A stretch of DNA of 38,926 nucleotides from an uncultured Pelagibacteraceae bacterium (GTDB lineage Bacteria; Pseudomonadota; Alphaproteobacteria; Pelagibacterales; Pelagibacteraceae). Positions 1 to 9,376 of this stretch are shown in pieces. Position 1 is the stretch's first letter, and every line of letters starts with the position of its first letter. The stretch is taken from assembly GCA_902525295.1 (NCBI GenBank), contig CABZGR010000006.1, forward strand, positions 1 to 38,926. The letters run 5' to 3'. Below the pieces are notes generated by a model. That model saw only the letters and a program-made list of their open reading frames with translations. It had not been told where the DNA came from and did no database searches. A program made the translations under genes and the position numbers.

Positions 1-29
1 TAAGTTTAATTTCAATTATTTTATTTAAA

Positions 30-1736
30 TTATTTTTCAAGATTATCAATTGCCTCTTTAAGTTGAGTGTCTATATCCCCGAGTTCCTTTTTAATTGACT
101 CAGTATTATCAATTAATTTAGTCTTATAAAAAATTTTTGTTGGTATTATCTCGTAACCAATTTTTTGTTGAGATTCGTCATGGATGTAGTCAGGAATGTA
201 AGGTTCTACCTCTAACTTTAAATAATCTTGAAAATTAAAATTTAAAGGAACTTTTTCATAATATCTTTTAGATTTATCTATTCTAATTTTCTTCTTTTTA
301 TCAAAAATTATTTTTCCTTTCTCAGTTAAAGGTCTATCTATTGTTGCCCTTACATAACCAAAAAAATTATTTTCAAAAATTTTAGACTCTTCATTAATTT
401 CAAATTTTTCATATAAATTGTTAATATCTTTTATATGATCATCTAAAAACTCTTTATTTTTTTCACCAAGATTTCTTTTTAAAAATTTATATTTTTTTGA
501 AGCATCAATTAATTGAATTTTATTTTTTCTTTTATTTGATTTTTTATTATCAAGTATCCAAATAAAAGTCATAATACCTGTGTTAAAAAACATTTTATCT
601 GGCAACATGATAACGGTTTCTAAAAAATCATTTTCTATAACCCATTTTCTTATTTCTGACTCGCCTGAACCTGCATCACCAGTAAAGCAAGCAGAACCAT
701 TAAATACAATGCCTATACGAGAACCATTGGGTTCCATCTTATCAATCAAATGCTGTAAAAATAATAATGATCCTTCAGAAGTTCTTGGTAAAGTCGATAA
801 GAATCTACCGTTCGATTGATTTGCTTCATTCTTTACAAACTCTTCATCAGCAGACCAACTTGTACCAAATGGAGGATTGGTAATCATATATTCAAATTTA
901 CGATCTGAATATTTGTCGTTAGATAATGATGAATATGGACCTTTAATGTTTTCAGGATTTTCATCTGCCATTAAAAAATCTGATTTACAAATTGAATAGG
1001 TTACATCATTCAACTCTTGCCCAAATAACTCTATTTTTAATTTTTCATTTATATTTTCATGTATCCATTGTTTTCCAATAGTCAACATCCCACCAGTTCC
1101 ACAACATGGATCGTAAACAGATCGAATTTTTCCTTCTCCTTTTAAATTATCTCTATCACCTCCAAATACAAGTGAGACTAATAGTTTTACGATATCTCTT
1201 GGGGTAAAATGATCACCACTTTCTTCATTTGAAATTTCTGAAAATTTTCTTAAGAGTTCCTCATACATAGTACCCATCATGTGATTGTCAATTTTATTAG
1301 GATGTAGATCAAACTCTGTAAATTTATCTATTAAAAGATAAAGTTTTTTATTTTTATTTAATTTTGTTACTAATGGGTCTATCTGAAAATTTTCAATTAT
1401 ATCTAATACATTTTTTGAGTAACCTTGGATATAATTGTTAAAATTTTTGTATACATTATTTGGATCACTTTTAATTCTCAGCAAATCGAATTTTGATACA
1501 TTAAAAAAAGGTAAATTTAATTGACTCTGAATTACTTGATTAAAATCTTGAAGTTTTTTTTTATATTTTTCATATAATTCAAATGCTTCGTCTTTTTGAG
1601 GTTCAAGTACACAATCTAGTCTTCTTAAAACTACAAATGGTAAAATTATTCGACCATACTCACTAGGTTTAAACAAACCTCTTAAAATATCATCTGCTGT
1701 AGACCATATAAGTGAAGAGAGATTTTGTTTTTCCAT
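30..1736 (-). CDS. hsdM: Type I restriction-modification system DNA methyltransferase subunit (HsdM)
   Basis: The product (568 aa) is an N6-adenine DNA methyltransferase, the modification subunit of a type I restriction-modification complex. The helical HsdM N-terminal domain covers roughly residues 1-140. The catalytic domain follows, with FTPR at 177-180, the SAM-binding motif I DPCCGTGG at 209-216 and the catalytic NPPF motif at 287-290. Length fits the family. The partners hsdS and hsdR are not visible; if present they would lie left of the window, because the gene reads toward that edge and ends 29 bases from it. The gene upstream on the same strand (1817-2149) is of unknown function. 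Type I systems are usually strain-variable, so this edge is probably accessory DNA abutting the conserved typA gene. Confidence 0.95.
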   Translation of the reverse strand: MEKQNLSSLIWSTADDILRGLFKPSEYGRIILPFVVLRRLDCVLEPQKDEAFELYEKYKKKLQDFNQVIQSQLNLPFFNVSKFDLLRIKSDPNNVYKNFNNYIQGYSKNVLDIIENFQIDPLVTKLNKNKKLYLLIDKFTEFDLHPNKIDNHMMGTMYEELLRKFSEISNEESGDHFTPRDIVKLLVSLVFGGDRDNLKGEGKIRSVYDPCCGTGGMLTIGKQWIHENINEKLKIELFGQELNDVTYSICKSDFLMADENPENIKGPYSSLSNDKYSDRKFEYMITNPPFGTSWSADEEFVKNEANQSNGRFLSTLPRTSEGSLLFLQHLIDKMEPNGSRIGIVFNGSACFTGDAGSGESEIRKWVIENDFLETVIMLPDKMFFNTGIMTFIWILDNKKSNKRKNKIQLIDASKKYKFLKRNLGEKNKEFLDDHIKDINNLYEKFEINEESKIFENNFFGYVRATIDRPLTEKGKIIFDKKKKIRIDKSKRYYEKVPLNFNFQDYLKLEVEPYIPDYIHDESQQKIGYEIIPTKIFYKTKLIDNTESIKKELGDIDTQLKEAIDNLEK

Positions 1737-1816
1737 AACTCTATAGTAGCAAACTAATGAATAAAATCGATTTTAAATTTTTATTTACAAATTTAGATAT
1801 TGTAATTTTATTTTAA

Positions 1817-2149
1817 TTAATCACTATTCCAAGTAAATAAATCAGCATCAAAAGGTATGTTTCTAAATTTAAGTAAGATTTTATATTTTTCTAATCTTTC
1901 TTCTTTCTTAAATTTCCCTAAGTAGGTGAGTATTTGATCATAAGTCAAACCCTGTAAGTATTTCTTTTTCACATCAACATACTCTTCATAATCCATACCG
2001 CATATAGAGAATTTTTTTTTAGGATCTATATGTTCGGCATAACTTATTGTGTCTTGGGTTTCGCTAAGGACATCATAAAAACGAGCGATTTCATTATCTT
2101 TTTCAAAGAGAATATCTCTCCTGAAATCAAATAGTTCTTGTTGTTGCAT
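1817..2149 (-). CDS. Hypothetical protein upstream of hsdM
   Basis: This 110-aa protein was not recognised. It is soluble, charged and predicted mostly helical, with no signal peptide or membrane segment and a single Cys (in SICGMDYEEY). The middle (YLQGLTYDQILTYLGKFKKEER) could be a small helical DNA- or protein-binding element, but this is a guess. It reads in the same direction as hsdM with an 80-bp gap, so the two may be co-transcribed. A role as controller or accessory protein of the restriction-modification locus is possible but rests on position only. Confidence 0.7.
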   Translation of the reverse strand: MQQQELFDFRRDILFEKDNEIARFYDVLSETQDTISYAEHIDPKKKFSICGMDYEEYVDVKKKYLQGLTYDQILTYLGKFKKEERLEKYKILLKFRNIPFDADLFTWNSD

Positions 2150-2456
2150 ATTTTGGAGTTATTAAAGTTTTGAATATTAACTTTAACAATTAAGAACATA
2201 ACTATTAATAAAGGCAATTTTAAGACTTAAAACTTTGTTTAATAGTCTTATCTTTTGAATTGCTTTTGAATTGCTTTAAATAGTGATGAAGAGTGATGAA
2301 GGAATTTTCAAAATACTAAGTAAAACAACTGTTATTAGAAACCAGTATGAGAATGTAATCCCAATTTTACTCAAAAAAAAATTCAAAAAGGGCAGTTTTT
2401 ACTGCCCTTTTTTTTTGAATTGAAAAAAAATATTTTGAATATATAAGAACGCGCAA
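2150..2456 (+). other. Non-coding gap before typA with tandem duplications and terminator; candidate leader or small RNA
   Basis: This 307-bp gap is long for this genome. It holds two perfect back-to-back duplications: an 11-bp unit TTTTGAATTGC at 2253-2263 and 2264-2274, and a 10-bp unit AGTGATGAAG at 2282-2291 and 2292-2301. A strong intrinsic terminator follows at 2390-2416. No plus-strand gene precedes that terminator, so it must end either a small RNA or an attenuated typA leader. A 45-codon ORF (ATG at 2286, TGA ending 2423) opens inside the second duplication and runs through the terminator. It may be chance. Confidence 0.45.
2390..2416 (+). terminator. Intrinsic terminator in front of typA
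   Basis: A perfect 7-bp GC-containing stem, GGGCAGT (2390-2396) and ACTGCCC (2401-2407), encloses a TTTT loop and is followed by nine T residues (2408-2416). The A-rich flank on the left makes it a possible terminator in the minus direction too. It lies 40 bp upstream of the typA start. Confidence 0.85.
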
Positions 2457-4283
2457 ATGACAACATCAATACGTAACATCACCATAATTGCTCATGTTGA
2501 CCATGGCAAGACTACTTTAATTGATAACTTAATGAAACAGAGTGGTTCTTTTAGGGAAAATGAAGTTGTTGATGAAAGACTAATGGACTCCGGCGAACTT
2601 GAAAAGGAAAGAGGTATTACAATTCTTGCCAAACCAGCTTCCATAAATTGGAAAGATTCTAGAATTAATATTATTGATACACCTGGACACAGAGATTTTG
2701 CTGCAGAAGTTGAAAGAGTTCTTAGTATGGCTGATGGTGCATTATTGTTAATTGATTCAGCCGAAGGAGTAATGCCTCAAACTAAATTTGTATTAGCTAA
2801 AGCACTTAAACAAGGCCTTAAACCAATAGTAGTTATTAATAAATTAGACAAAGCTGACCAAAGAGCCGATGAAGTTTTAAATGAGACTTTTGACTTGTTT
2901 GTTAGCTTAGATGCCAACGAAGAGCAATTAGACTTTCCAGTTATTTACGCAAGTGGAAGATCTGGCTGGGCATCTAAAGAAATAGATGGCCCAAGAGAGA
3001 ATTTAAACCCATTATTAGATTTAATAATAGATCATGTTAAACCAGCAGAATTTGACAAGACCAAGCCTTTTGCAATGCTTTCGACTCTTTTATATGCAGA
3101 CAGTTTTTTGGGTAGAAGTTTAGTTGGTAGAATTTCTCAAGGTACTGCAAAAGCAAACCAACAAATCAAAGCAATTAATCTTGATGGAGAAAAAGTTGAT
3201 GAGGGAAGGTTGACTAAAATATTTAGATACGAGGGGACAAAAAAAGTACCAATAGAAGTAGGCGAAGCTGGAGATATTGTAGTTATAGCTGGATTAGAAA
3301 AAGCAAATGTTGCTGATACCATATGTGATACTGAGGTAGATACACCAATACAAGCAACCCCAATTGATCCACCAACGATGTCTATCAAAATAACAGTAAA
3401 TAGTTCTCCATTAGCTGGAACTGAAGGTAAAAAACTTACAAGTACTCAAATTAGAGAGAGGTTAGTTCAAGAAGCTCAAAATAATGTCGGAATTTCTTTT
3501 TCAGAAAATGAAAACAAAGACTCATTTGAAATAAGTGGAAGAGGCGAATTAATGTTAGAAATATTATTAACACAAATGAGACGTGAAGGATTTGAAATGA
3601 CAGTAAGCCCTCCTAGAGTTTTATTTCAAAAAAATGAAAATGGTGAAAAATTAGAACCTATTGAAGAAATTACTATGGATCTTGACGAAGAGTTTTCTTC
3701 AAAAGTTATAGACTCCATGAATAAAAGAAAAGGAAAATTAATAGATCTTAAAGATACTGGAAAAAATAAAAAACGATTAATCTTTCATGCACCAACTAGA
3801 GGTTTAATGGGGTACACCAGTAGATTTCTTACTCTAACTAAAGGAACAGGAGTAATAAACAGAATATTCCATTCTTATGGAAAATTTGAGGGAGATATGG
3901 AAGGCAGAAGAAATGGTGCATTAATTTCAATGGAACAAGGAAAAGCAGTAGCATTTGCAATTTATAATCTACAGGCAAGAGGAGAAATGTTTGTTACTCA
4001 TAACGATCCAGTTTATTCGGGTATGATTGTAGGATTGTCACCTAAACCTGGTGATATGATTATAAATGTCATGAAAGGTAAAAAACTTACAAATATGAGG
4101 ACACAAGGAACAGATGAAAATGTTGTTTTAACTCCTGTAAGAAAGATGTCTATCGCTGAACAATTGAGCATGTTAAATTCTGATGAAGCACTAGAAATTA
4201 CGCCAAATTCATGCAGATTAAGGAAAGCTGTGCTTGATCCTCACGAGAGAAAAAAGCTCTCTAAATTATCAGAAGCTTCTTAA
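2457..4283 (+). CDS. typA: Ribosome-associated GTPase TypA/BipA
   Basis: TypA (608 aa) is a translational GTPase of the EF-G/LepA superfamily that binds the ribosome and assists 50S assembly and stress or cold adaptation. The G1 loop AHVDHGKTT is at 12-20, G3 DTPGH at 74-78, and G4 NKLD at 128-131. EF-Tu domain 2-like, EF-G III/V-like and TypA-specific C-terminal regions follow (the latter includes RTQGTDENVVLTP). Length is full for the family. The ATG at 2457 gives the canonical N-terminus, although no clear Shine-Dalgarno precedes it. A terminator 40 bp upstream raises the possibility of leader attenuation. Confidence 0.98.
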   Translation: MTTSIRNITIIAHVDHGKTTLIDNLMKQSGSFRENEVVDERLMDSGELEKERGITILAKPASINWKDSRINIIDTPGHRDFAAEVERVLSMADGALLLIDSAEGVMPQTKFVLAKALKQGLKPIVVINKLDKADQRADEVLNETFDLFVSLDANEEQLDFPVIYASGRSGWASKEIDGPRENLNPLLDLIIDHVKPAEFDKTKPFAMLSTLLYADSFLGRSLVGRISQGTAKANQQIKAINLDGEKVDEGRLTKIFRYEGTKKVPIEVGEAGDIVVIAGLEKANVADTICDTEVDTPIQATPIDPPTMSIKITVNSSPLAGTEGKKLTSTQIRERLVQEAQNNVGISFSENENKDSFEISGRGELMLEILLTQMRREGFEMTVSPPRVLFQKNENGEKLEPIEEITMDLDEEFSSKVIDSMNKRKGKLIDLKDTGKNKKRLIFHAPTRGLMGYTSRFLTLTKGTGVINRIFHSYGKFEGDMEGRRNGALISMEQGKAVAFAIYNLQARGEMFVTHNDPVYSGMIVGLSPKPGDMIINVMKGKKLTNMRTQGTDENVVLTPVRKMSIAEQLSMLNSDEALEITPNSCRLRKAVLDPHERKKLSKLSEAS

Positions 4284-4290
4284 AAAATAA

Positions 4291-4746
4291 TTATTCAGAT
4301 TTATTTTTGGTAAAAGGCAGCCACTTTTCAAATGCTGATTTACTAGGTCCATCATATGGAATTGAGTAAGAGTTTGTTCTTGTCAATACTTCAATTCCTT
4401 TTGAGAAAACAAAAATAAAAACTATTACAAAAACAATTGTCATTATTTTAAATGGATCAAAATTTTTTGTCTTAAAAACACTAACAGCTTTTGCTTCAGC
4501 TCTATGAAATTGTTTAAACGTATAATAAACAGCAAATATTAAACCTATATGAGCAACATACGTCCCTGCCCAACCAAATGCAAAAGTGGCATATGAAAAT
4601 ACGTATAAACTAAATACTGTTGTCCATATAAAACTCAAAACTAATAATATTTGTAGTCTCACAGTTTTGGGAAGGGCTCTTAAATCATTTTTACTATCGT
4701 CAAATAGTATATTCGCCGATTCTTTCATCCAATTTTTTATAGACAT
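4291..4746 (-). CDS. Hypothetical inner-membrane protein with three predicted TM segments
   Basis: This 151-aa protein was not assigned to a family. A charged N-terminal 30 residues (MSIKNWMKESANILFDDSK...) precedes predicted membrane helices at about 31-53, 58-76 and 100-117, and a polar tail of about 35 residues. Its stop lies 7 bp from the convergent typA stop. The next gene upstream on the same strand (4807-5454) is also a membrane protein, about 60 bp away, so the two may share a transcript. Confidence 0.8.
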   Translation of the reverse strand: MSIKNWMKESANILFDDSKNDLRALPKTVRLQILLVLSFIWTTVFSLYVFSYATFAFGWAGTYVAHIGLIFAVYYTFKQFHRAEAKAVSVFKTKNFDPFKIMTIVFVIVFIFVFSKGIEVLTRTNSYSIPYDGPSKSAFEKWLPFTKNKSE

Positions 4747-4806
4747 GATTTATATTTACAATTTTTATTCAGTATTAACAATCGACTAATTGTCCACTAA
4801 ACACAT

Positions 4807-5454
4807 TTACTTCGTTACTTTATCCACAATATAAATTCCTAAAGCTACAGCAGGGCCTATCCCAAATGCAAATATTATAGTACCCAAACCAACAGTTCCT
4901 CCCAAATACCAACCAGATATAACAGCTGAAATTTCTAAAGTAGCTCGAATTAAAGCAATAGGAAGTTGAGTTTTTTTTGTTAGACCCGTCATCAATCCAT
5001 CTCTAGGACCAGGACCTAAATTTGCAATTAAGTATATGCCGCTTCCTAGACCGACAAGTAAAACAGAAAATACAGCAAGAATATATTTTGAAAAAGTAGC
5101 TAAAGGAGGATCAAAAAGAAAAAGCGTCAAATCAATTATGGCTGCTATAATTAAAATATTTAAAATTGTACCAATTCCTGGTTTTTGTTTTAGTGGAAAC
5201 CAAAACCCTAAAACAACAATACTTATTATTAATGTAGATAAACCAATCGAAATATTTAATATGTTTGATAACCCTTCTGCAAGAACAGACCATGGAGAAT
5301 TACCAGTCGTAGAAACTAATAAAAGACCCTCTCCCAACCCAAACAAAGATAAACCAATACATAAAAGTAAAAAAGTTGTAAATTTAGGTTTTAAATTTAA
5401 AGGTTTTTCTGAGCTCCAGGATTTTGAGGGAATATTTTTAATGGTTAAAAACAT
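4807..5454 (-). CDS. YczE/YitT-like integral membrane protein
   Basis: This 215-aa multi-pass protein has about five predicted membrane helices. The segments GEGLLLVSTTGNSPWSVLAEG and GIYLIANLGPGPRDGLMTG match the repeated signature of the YczE/YyaS membrane family (G-x-G-P-x-D-G-L in the second half). The internal repeat, a G/N-rich reentrant motif in each half, is typical. Function in the family is not settled. Minus strand, divergent from the secreted protein at 5534. Confidence 0.8.
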   Translation of the reverse strand: MFLTIKNIPSKSWSSEKPLNLKPKFTTFLLLCIGLSLFGLGEGLLLVSTTGNSPWSVLAEGLSNILNISIGLSTLIISIVVLGFWFPLKQKPGIGTILNILIIAAIIDLTLFLFDPPLATFSKYILAVFSVLLVGLGSGIYLIANLGPGPRDGLMTGLTKKTQLPIALIRATLEISAVISGWYLGGTVGLGTIIFAFGIGPAVALGIYIVDKVTK

Positions 5455-5533
5455 AATTCTTTAGACTATTTATCTTTTAAACATAAAAATTCTATATAAA
5501 GTTCTGACAAGTTAGTTAAAATAATATGAAATA

Positions 5534-6211
5534 ATGAGAAAATTCTTAGTAATATTATTAGTTTTATCTCCTCTTTTTTTACAAGCACATACTGATCACT
5601 ATAAAAATTATTCATACATAGAAATGGAGATATTTAAAGATGATGAAAAAATTGGAGAAAGTATTTTCACATTTAAAAAAGAAGAAAATAAATTTATTGT
5701 TAAAAATAAGACTAATTTCAATGTAAAATTATTGGGTGTTACAGTATTCTCTATAAATAGTAGAGGTACTGAAGAATATATTGGAGACCAATTAATTTCA
5801 TTTAACTCAGAAACATTTCAAAACAATAAGAGAAAATATGTAAATTTAATTTTTGATGAAAAAAAAGAGAAGTTTATAATTGATGGATCATCATATAAGG
5901 GTGAGGCGGATAGAGAAAATATAATCGGTCATTGGTGGAATCATAGAATTTTGCAAACTGAAACACAAATAAGTCCATTATCTGGAAGTGTAAAAAAACA
6001 AAACATAGAATTTTTAGGAAAAGGAAAAATTAAACTTTATAATAAAGAATATGATGTAGAACATTTTAGACTTTTTTCTACCAACCCAAATCTATCTGAT
6101 GATAAAAAATTAAATTTTGAAATATGGTATGATAAAAAAAAAGCATTGATTATAAAAGTGGCTTATAAAAGAATGGGTTTATGGGAATATAGACTAAAAA
6201 AAATTCAATAA
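5534..6211 (+). CDS. Secreted DUF6134-family protein
   Basis: This 225-aa protein has an N-terminal signal peptide (residues 1 to about 18, cleavage after LQA). The remainder is beta-rich with repeated short strands, as in the DUF6134 family of proteobacterial periplasmic proteins. A conserved-looking HWWNHRIL segment lies at about 133-140, in the middle of the domain. No catalytic residues can be assigned. Its stop abuts the convergent pmbA stop (6212) with no gap. The family has no established function. Confidence 0.75.
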   Translation: MRKFLVILLVLSPLFLQAHTDHYKNYSYIEMEIFKDDEKIGESIFTFKKEENKFIVKNKTNFNVKLLGVTVFSINSRGTEEYIGDQLISFNSETFQNNKRKYVNLIFDEKKEKFIIDGSSYKGEADRENIIGHWWNHRILQTETQISPLSGSVKKQNIEFLGKGKIKLYNKEYDVEHFRLFSTNPNLSDDKKLNFEIWYDKKKALIIKVAYKRMGLWEYRLKKIQ

Positions 6212-7528
6212 TTATTTTCCCGCTACCGTCATTTGATTAATCAACAAAGTAGGAGCATTTGTTGAGTACTTCATCTCTAAATCATTTGCCAAAGTAATAT
6301 TCTTAAACATCTCCTTAAAATTTCCAGCTATAGTTATTTCACTTACTGGGTAAGTTAATTCTCCATCTTCAACCATAAATCCTGACGCTCCAACTGAGTA
6401 ATCTCCTGTAATAATATTGCCTCCATGGCCTATAGTCTCTGTTATATATAGAAACTTTTTTTCTGAATTTAGCAAATCTTTAAAACTTAAGGTACCATTT
6501 TCAAAATATAAGTTTGTTGTTCCTCCAGACCTACCATTAGATTTTAAATTTAACTTTTTACCATAATAAGTATCAATTAAATAATTTTTTAAAATACCAT
6601 TCTCAACTAGTTTCAAAGAATTGGTTTCAACGCCCTCGCTATCAAAGTTTTGGGAACCTAATCCTTTTTCAATTTTTGGATCATCAATGATATTAATTGA
6701 ATTTGGAAAAACTTCAGAATTGATTTGATCTTTTAAAAAAGAAGTTCCTCTTGCAATAGCACTCGCACTAATTGCACTTGCTATTGTGCTTAGTATTCCT
6801 TTGGAAATTCTTTTATCGAATATAACGCCAATTCTTTCACTCTTGATTTTTTTTGGACCTAACTTTTTTATTGCTTTGTCGGCAGCTATTTTTCCAATTT
6901 CCTCTGGTTCCATCATATCTTCCAAGAATCTTGTGCTACCAAACTCATAATCTCTTTCCATTGCACCGTTAATTCTTGATACAGCTACACATGAAGATGA
7001 AAAATTTGAGGTTTTGTATCCACCTAAAAAACCATTGCTGTTTGCGAGTATAAAATTATTTTTATTTTCGGTAAAACCAGCTTCAGTATTAACTATTTTT
7101 TCGTCAGTTGATGCTGTCTCTTCAACTTTTTTTAAAAATTCAATCTTTTTATCATTTGGATAATGTGTTTCATCATAGAGATTAAGGTCTCTTATCTCTT
7201 TAGACATTAAATCTTTATCTGGTAACGAATTATTTTCATCTGATGGAGTAATTTTTGTAGCATCAATACAACGTTCTATTAGTTTTTCTAAGTTTGATTT
7301 AGATAAATCTGATGAATTAATGCTTGATTTTTTTTTCTCTATATAAGTAGTTAAATTGACAGCAAAACTATCTGCTCTATTTGACTCGTCTAACTTTTTG
7401 TTTCTAAAACTAACATTTTCTGAGACAGAGTGAATTACTTTTACACCCACATCTGTTGCTCCTAGTTTTTTAGAGTTTTCAATACAATAAGACGCTATAT
7501 CTTTTAAAAATTCCTGATCCCTTATCAT
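6212..7528 (-). CDS. pmbA: Metalloprotease-complex subunit TldE (PmbA)
   Basis: PmbA/TldE (438 aa) is the non-catalytic partner of TldD. The TldD/E heterodimer degrades unfolded or leader peptides and in other bacteria matures microcin and CcdA-like substrates. The N-terminal TldD/PmbA fold and a C-terminal domain with GHGGNIITGDYSVGASGFM and a terminal INQMTVAGK are visible. It lacks the HExxxH zinc motif, as expected for TldE. It starts 5 bp downstream of the tldD stop on the same strand, so the two form an operon. Confidence 0.95.
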   Translation of the reverse strand: MIRDQEFLKDIASYCIENSKKLGATDVGVKVIHSVSENVSFRNKKLDESNRADSFAVNLTTYIEKKKSSINSSDLSKSNLEKLIERCIDATKITPSDENNSLPDKDLMSKEIRDLNLYDETHYPNDKKIEFLKKVEETASTDEKIVNTEAGFTENKNNFILANSNGFLGGYKTSNFSSSCVAVSRINGAMERDYEFGSTRFLEDMMEPEEIGKIAADKAIKKLGPKKIKSERIGVIFDKRISKGILSTIASAISASAIARGTSFLKDQINSEVFPNSINIIDDPKIEKGLGSQNFDSEGVETNSLKLVENGILKNYLIDTYYGKKLNLKSNGRSGGTTNLYFENGTLSFKDLLNSEKKFLYITETIGHGGNIITGDYSVGASGFMVEDGELTYPVSEITIAGNFKEMFKNITLANDLEMKYSTNAPTLLINQMTVAGK

Positions 7529-7533
7529 TTAGA

Positions 7534-8946
7534 TTAAAGTTTTGTTCCACCAACAGTCATCTTATTTATAAGAATTGATGGCTGAGCTACTCCTACTGGA
7601 ACACCTTGTCCAGCTTTACCACATGTCCCAATACCTGGATCTAATTTCATATCATTACCAACTAATGAAACTTCTTTTAAAATTGACGGTCCATCTCCAA
7701 TTAATGTAGCACCTTTGATTGGTGATCCTATTTTGCCATTATTGATTTCATATGCTTCCGTACAGTTAAAAACAAATTTTCCTGAGGTTATGTCTACTTG
7801 TCCGCCCCCAAAACTTACAGCGAAAATACCTTTATCAACTGAACTTATCATTTCATCTTGTGAATATTTACCTGACAACATCATTGTATTTCTCATTCTT
7901 GGTAAAACCACATGTTTATAACTTTCTCTTCTTCCACTACCTGTCGACTTAGTTCCCATCAGACGAGCGTTTAAACGGTCTTGCATATAGTTTTTTAAAA
8001 TTCCATTTTCTATTAAAACTGTATTTTCAGTAGGCGTTCCTTCATCATCTATCGTTAAACTTCCTCTTCTTTGATGTAAGGTCCCGTCATCTACAATCGT
8101 AACTCCTTCGCTAGCTACTTGCTGCCCCATTAAACTATGAAATGCTGAAGTTTTTTTTCTATTAAAATCCCCCTCAAGACCATGTCCGATTGCTTCGTGA
8201 ATTAAAATTGCTGGCCATCCAGGACCTAAAACAACTTTCATTTCTCCTGCTGGCGCTGGTTTGCTTTCTAAATTGACATTTGCGATTCTAAAAGCTTCAT
8301 CACAAACATCTTTCCAGCTTCCATCTTTTAGATAATCATCATAACTTTGTCTTCCTCCAACTCCATAAACACCTGTTTCTTTTTTTCCATCTTTTTCTAA
8401 AACAACGGAAACGTTGAATCTGACTAATGGTCTATCATCTTTCAAAATTTGATTATCAGACCTAATAATTTCTATTGATTTATGTTCACCTAAAAAATTT
8501 GCAGTTACTTGATTTACAATTGAGCCTTTTGATCTTAAATAGTTATTAACACTTTTCAGCAAATCTATCTTTGAATCGAAAGTCTTGCTTTCAATAGGAT
8601 TAATATTTTCGTAATATTTGCTGTTAGTTTTAGGAATTTCATGGTTGTAGGTACCTTTTTTTGACTTTAACGTATCTTTTAAATTATCGCTTGATTTTCT
8701 TAGTGACTCTTTTGAAATATCATTAGAATGAGAGTATGCAACAACTTCGCCTGTAACAGCTCTGAAACCATATCCTTGATCAGAGTTATAAGTTGAACTC
8801 TTTATTTTATTATCATCTAAAACAATAGACTCAGATTTATGATTTTCTAAATATAATTCTCCGTCATCACAATTTTTTAAGGTTTCAGTAACAATTGCTT
8901 CAGCTTGTGATGTATCTATATCTGTTTCTTTAAAGAAATTTGACAT
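7534..8946 (-). CDS. tldD: Metalloprotease TldD
   Basis: TldD (470 aa) is the zinc-bearing catalytic subunit of the TldD/TldE protease. The metal motif HEAIGH occupies H250, E251 and H255, and the downstream Cys of the GIGTCGKAGQGVP segment is the usual additional ligand region. Full length. First gene of the tldD-pmbA operon; the 85-bp region to the divergent DCC-family gene at 9032 holds the promoter. Confidence 0.97.
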   Translation of the reverse strand: MSNFFKETDIDTSQAEAIVTETLKNCDDGELYLENHKSESIVLDDNKIKSSTYNSDQGYGFRAVTGEVVAYSHSNDISKESLRKSSDNLKDTLKSKKGTYNHEIPKTNSKYYENINPIESKTFDSKIDLLKSVNNYLRSKGSIVNQVTANFLGEHKSIEIIRSDNQILKDDRPLVRFNVSVVLEKDGKKETGVYGVGGRQSYDDYLKDGSWKDVCDEAFRIANVNLESKPAPAGEMKVVLGPGWPAILIHEAIGHGLEGDFNRKKTSAFHSLMGQQVASEGVTIVDDGTLHQRRGSLTIDDEGTPTENTVLIENGILKNYMQDRLNARLMGTKSTGSGRRESYKHVVLPRMRNTMMLSGKYSQDEMISSVDKGIFAVSFGGGQVDITSGKFVFNCTEAYEINNGKIGSPIKGATLIGDGPSILKEVSLVGNDMKLDPGIGTCGKAGQGVPVGVAQPSILINKMTVGGTKL

Positions 8947-9031
8947 TTGAAGAATGTAGTAGTGATTATTAATATATCAACTGCTTATTTGGCACATTTG
9001 TAAAAATAAAATATTCAAATATAGTTTAATT

Positions 9032-9376
9032 ATGAAGGTTTTTTTTAACAATTCATGCAAAATCTGCAGAGCAGAAATTAATATTTATAAAAAAGAAAAC
9101 ATAGAAAATTTGAATTGGATAGACATAACCAAAAATAAAAATGCTGAATTAGAGACAAAAAAAACTGATAAAGAGCTTCTAAGAAGACTTCATGTAGAAC
9201 AAGATGGAAAAATCTATGTGGGCATTGATGCTTTTTTACTTATTTGGAAAAGTATTCCAAAATACAAGTTTCTTTATAAATTTTTTAAACTCCCTGTCAT
9301 TTACCAGTTATTTTATGTTGGATATGAAATTGTAGCGTTCTTTTTGTATTTAAAAAATAAACACCAACTAAACTAA
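9032..9376 (+). CDS. DCC-family (DUF393) thiol-disulfide oxidoreductase-like protein
   Basis: This 114-aa protein carries a thioredoxin-like N-terminus with the CxxC pair C9 and C12 (FFNNSCKIC), as in the DUF393/DCC family. The DGKIYVGIDAFLLIW segment and hydrophobic C-terminal part are also typical. The family name comes from the usual D-x-x-C-x-x-C start; here the Asp is replaced by Asn-Asn-Ser. The substrate is unknown. Its 3' end overlaps the convergent gene at 9373 by 4 bp. Confidence 0.8.
   Translation: MKVFFNNSCKICRAEINIYKKENIENLNWIDITKNKNAELETKKTDKELLRRLHVEQDGKIYVGIDAFLLIWKSIPKYKFLYKFFKLPVIYQLFYVGYEIVAFFLYLKNKHQLN

Noticed and set aside
5036..5464. 142-codon plus-strand ORF opposite the YczE-like gene
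   Set aside because: Antisense to a clear membrane protein, no recognisable family, no ribosome site.
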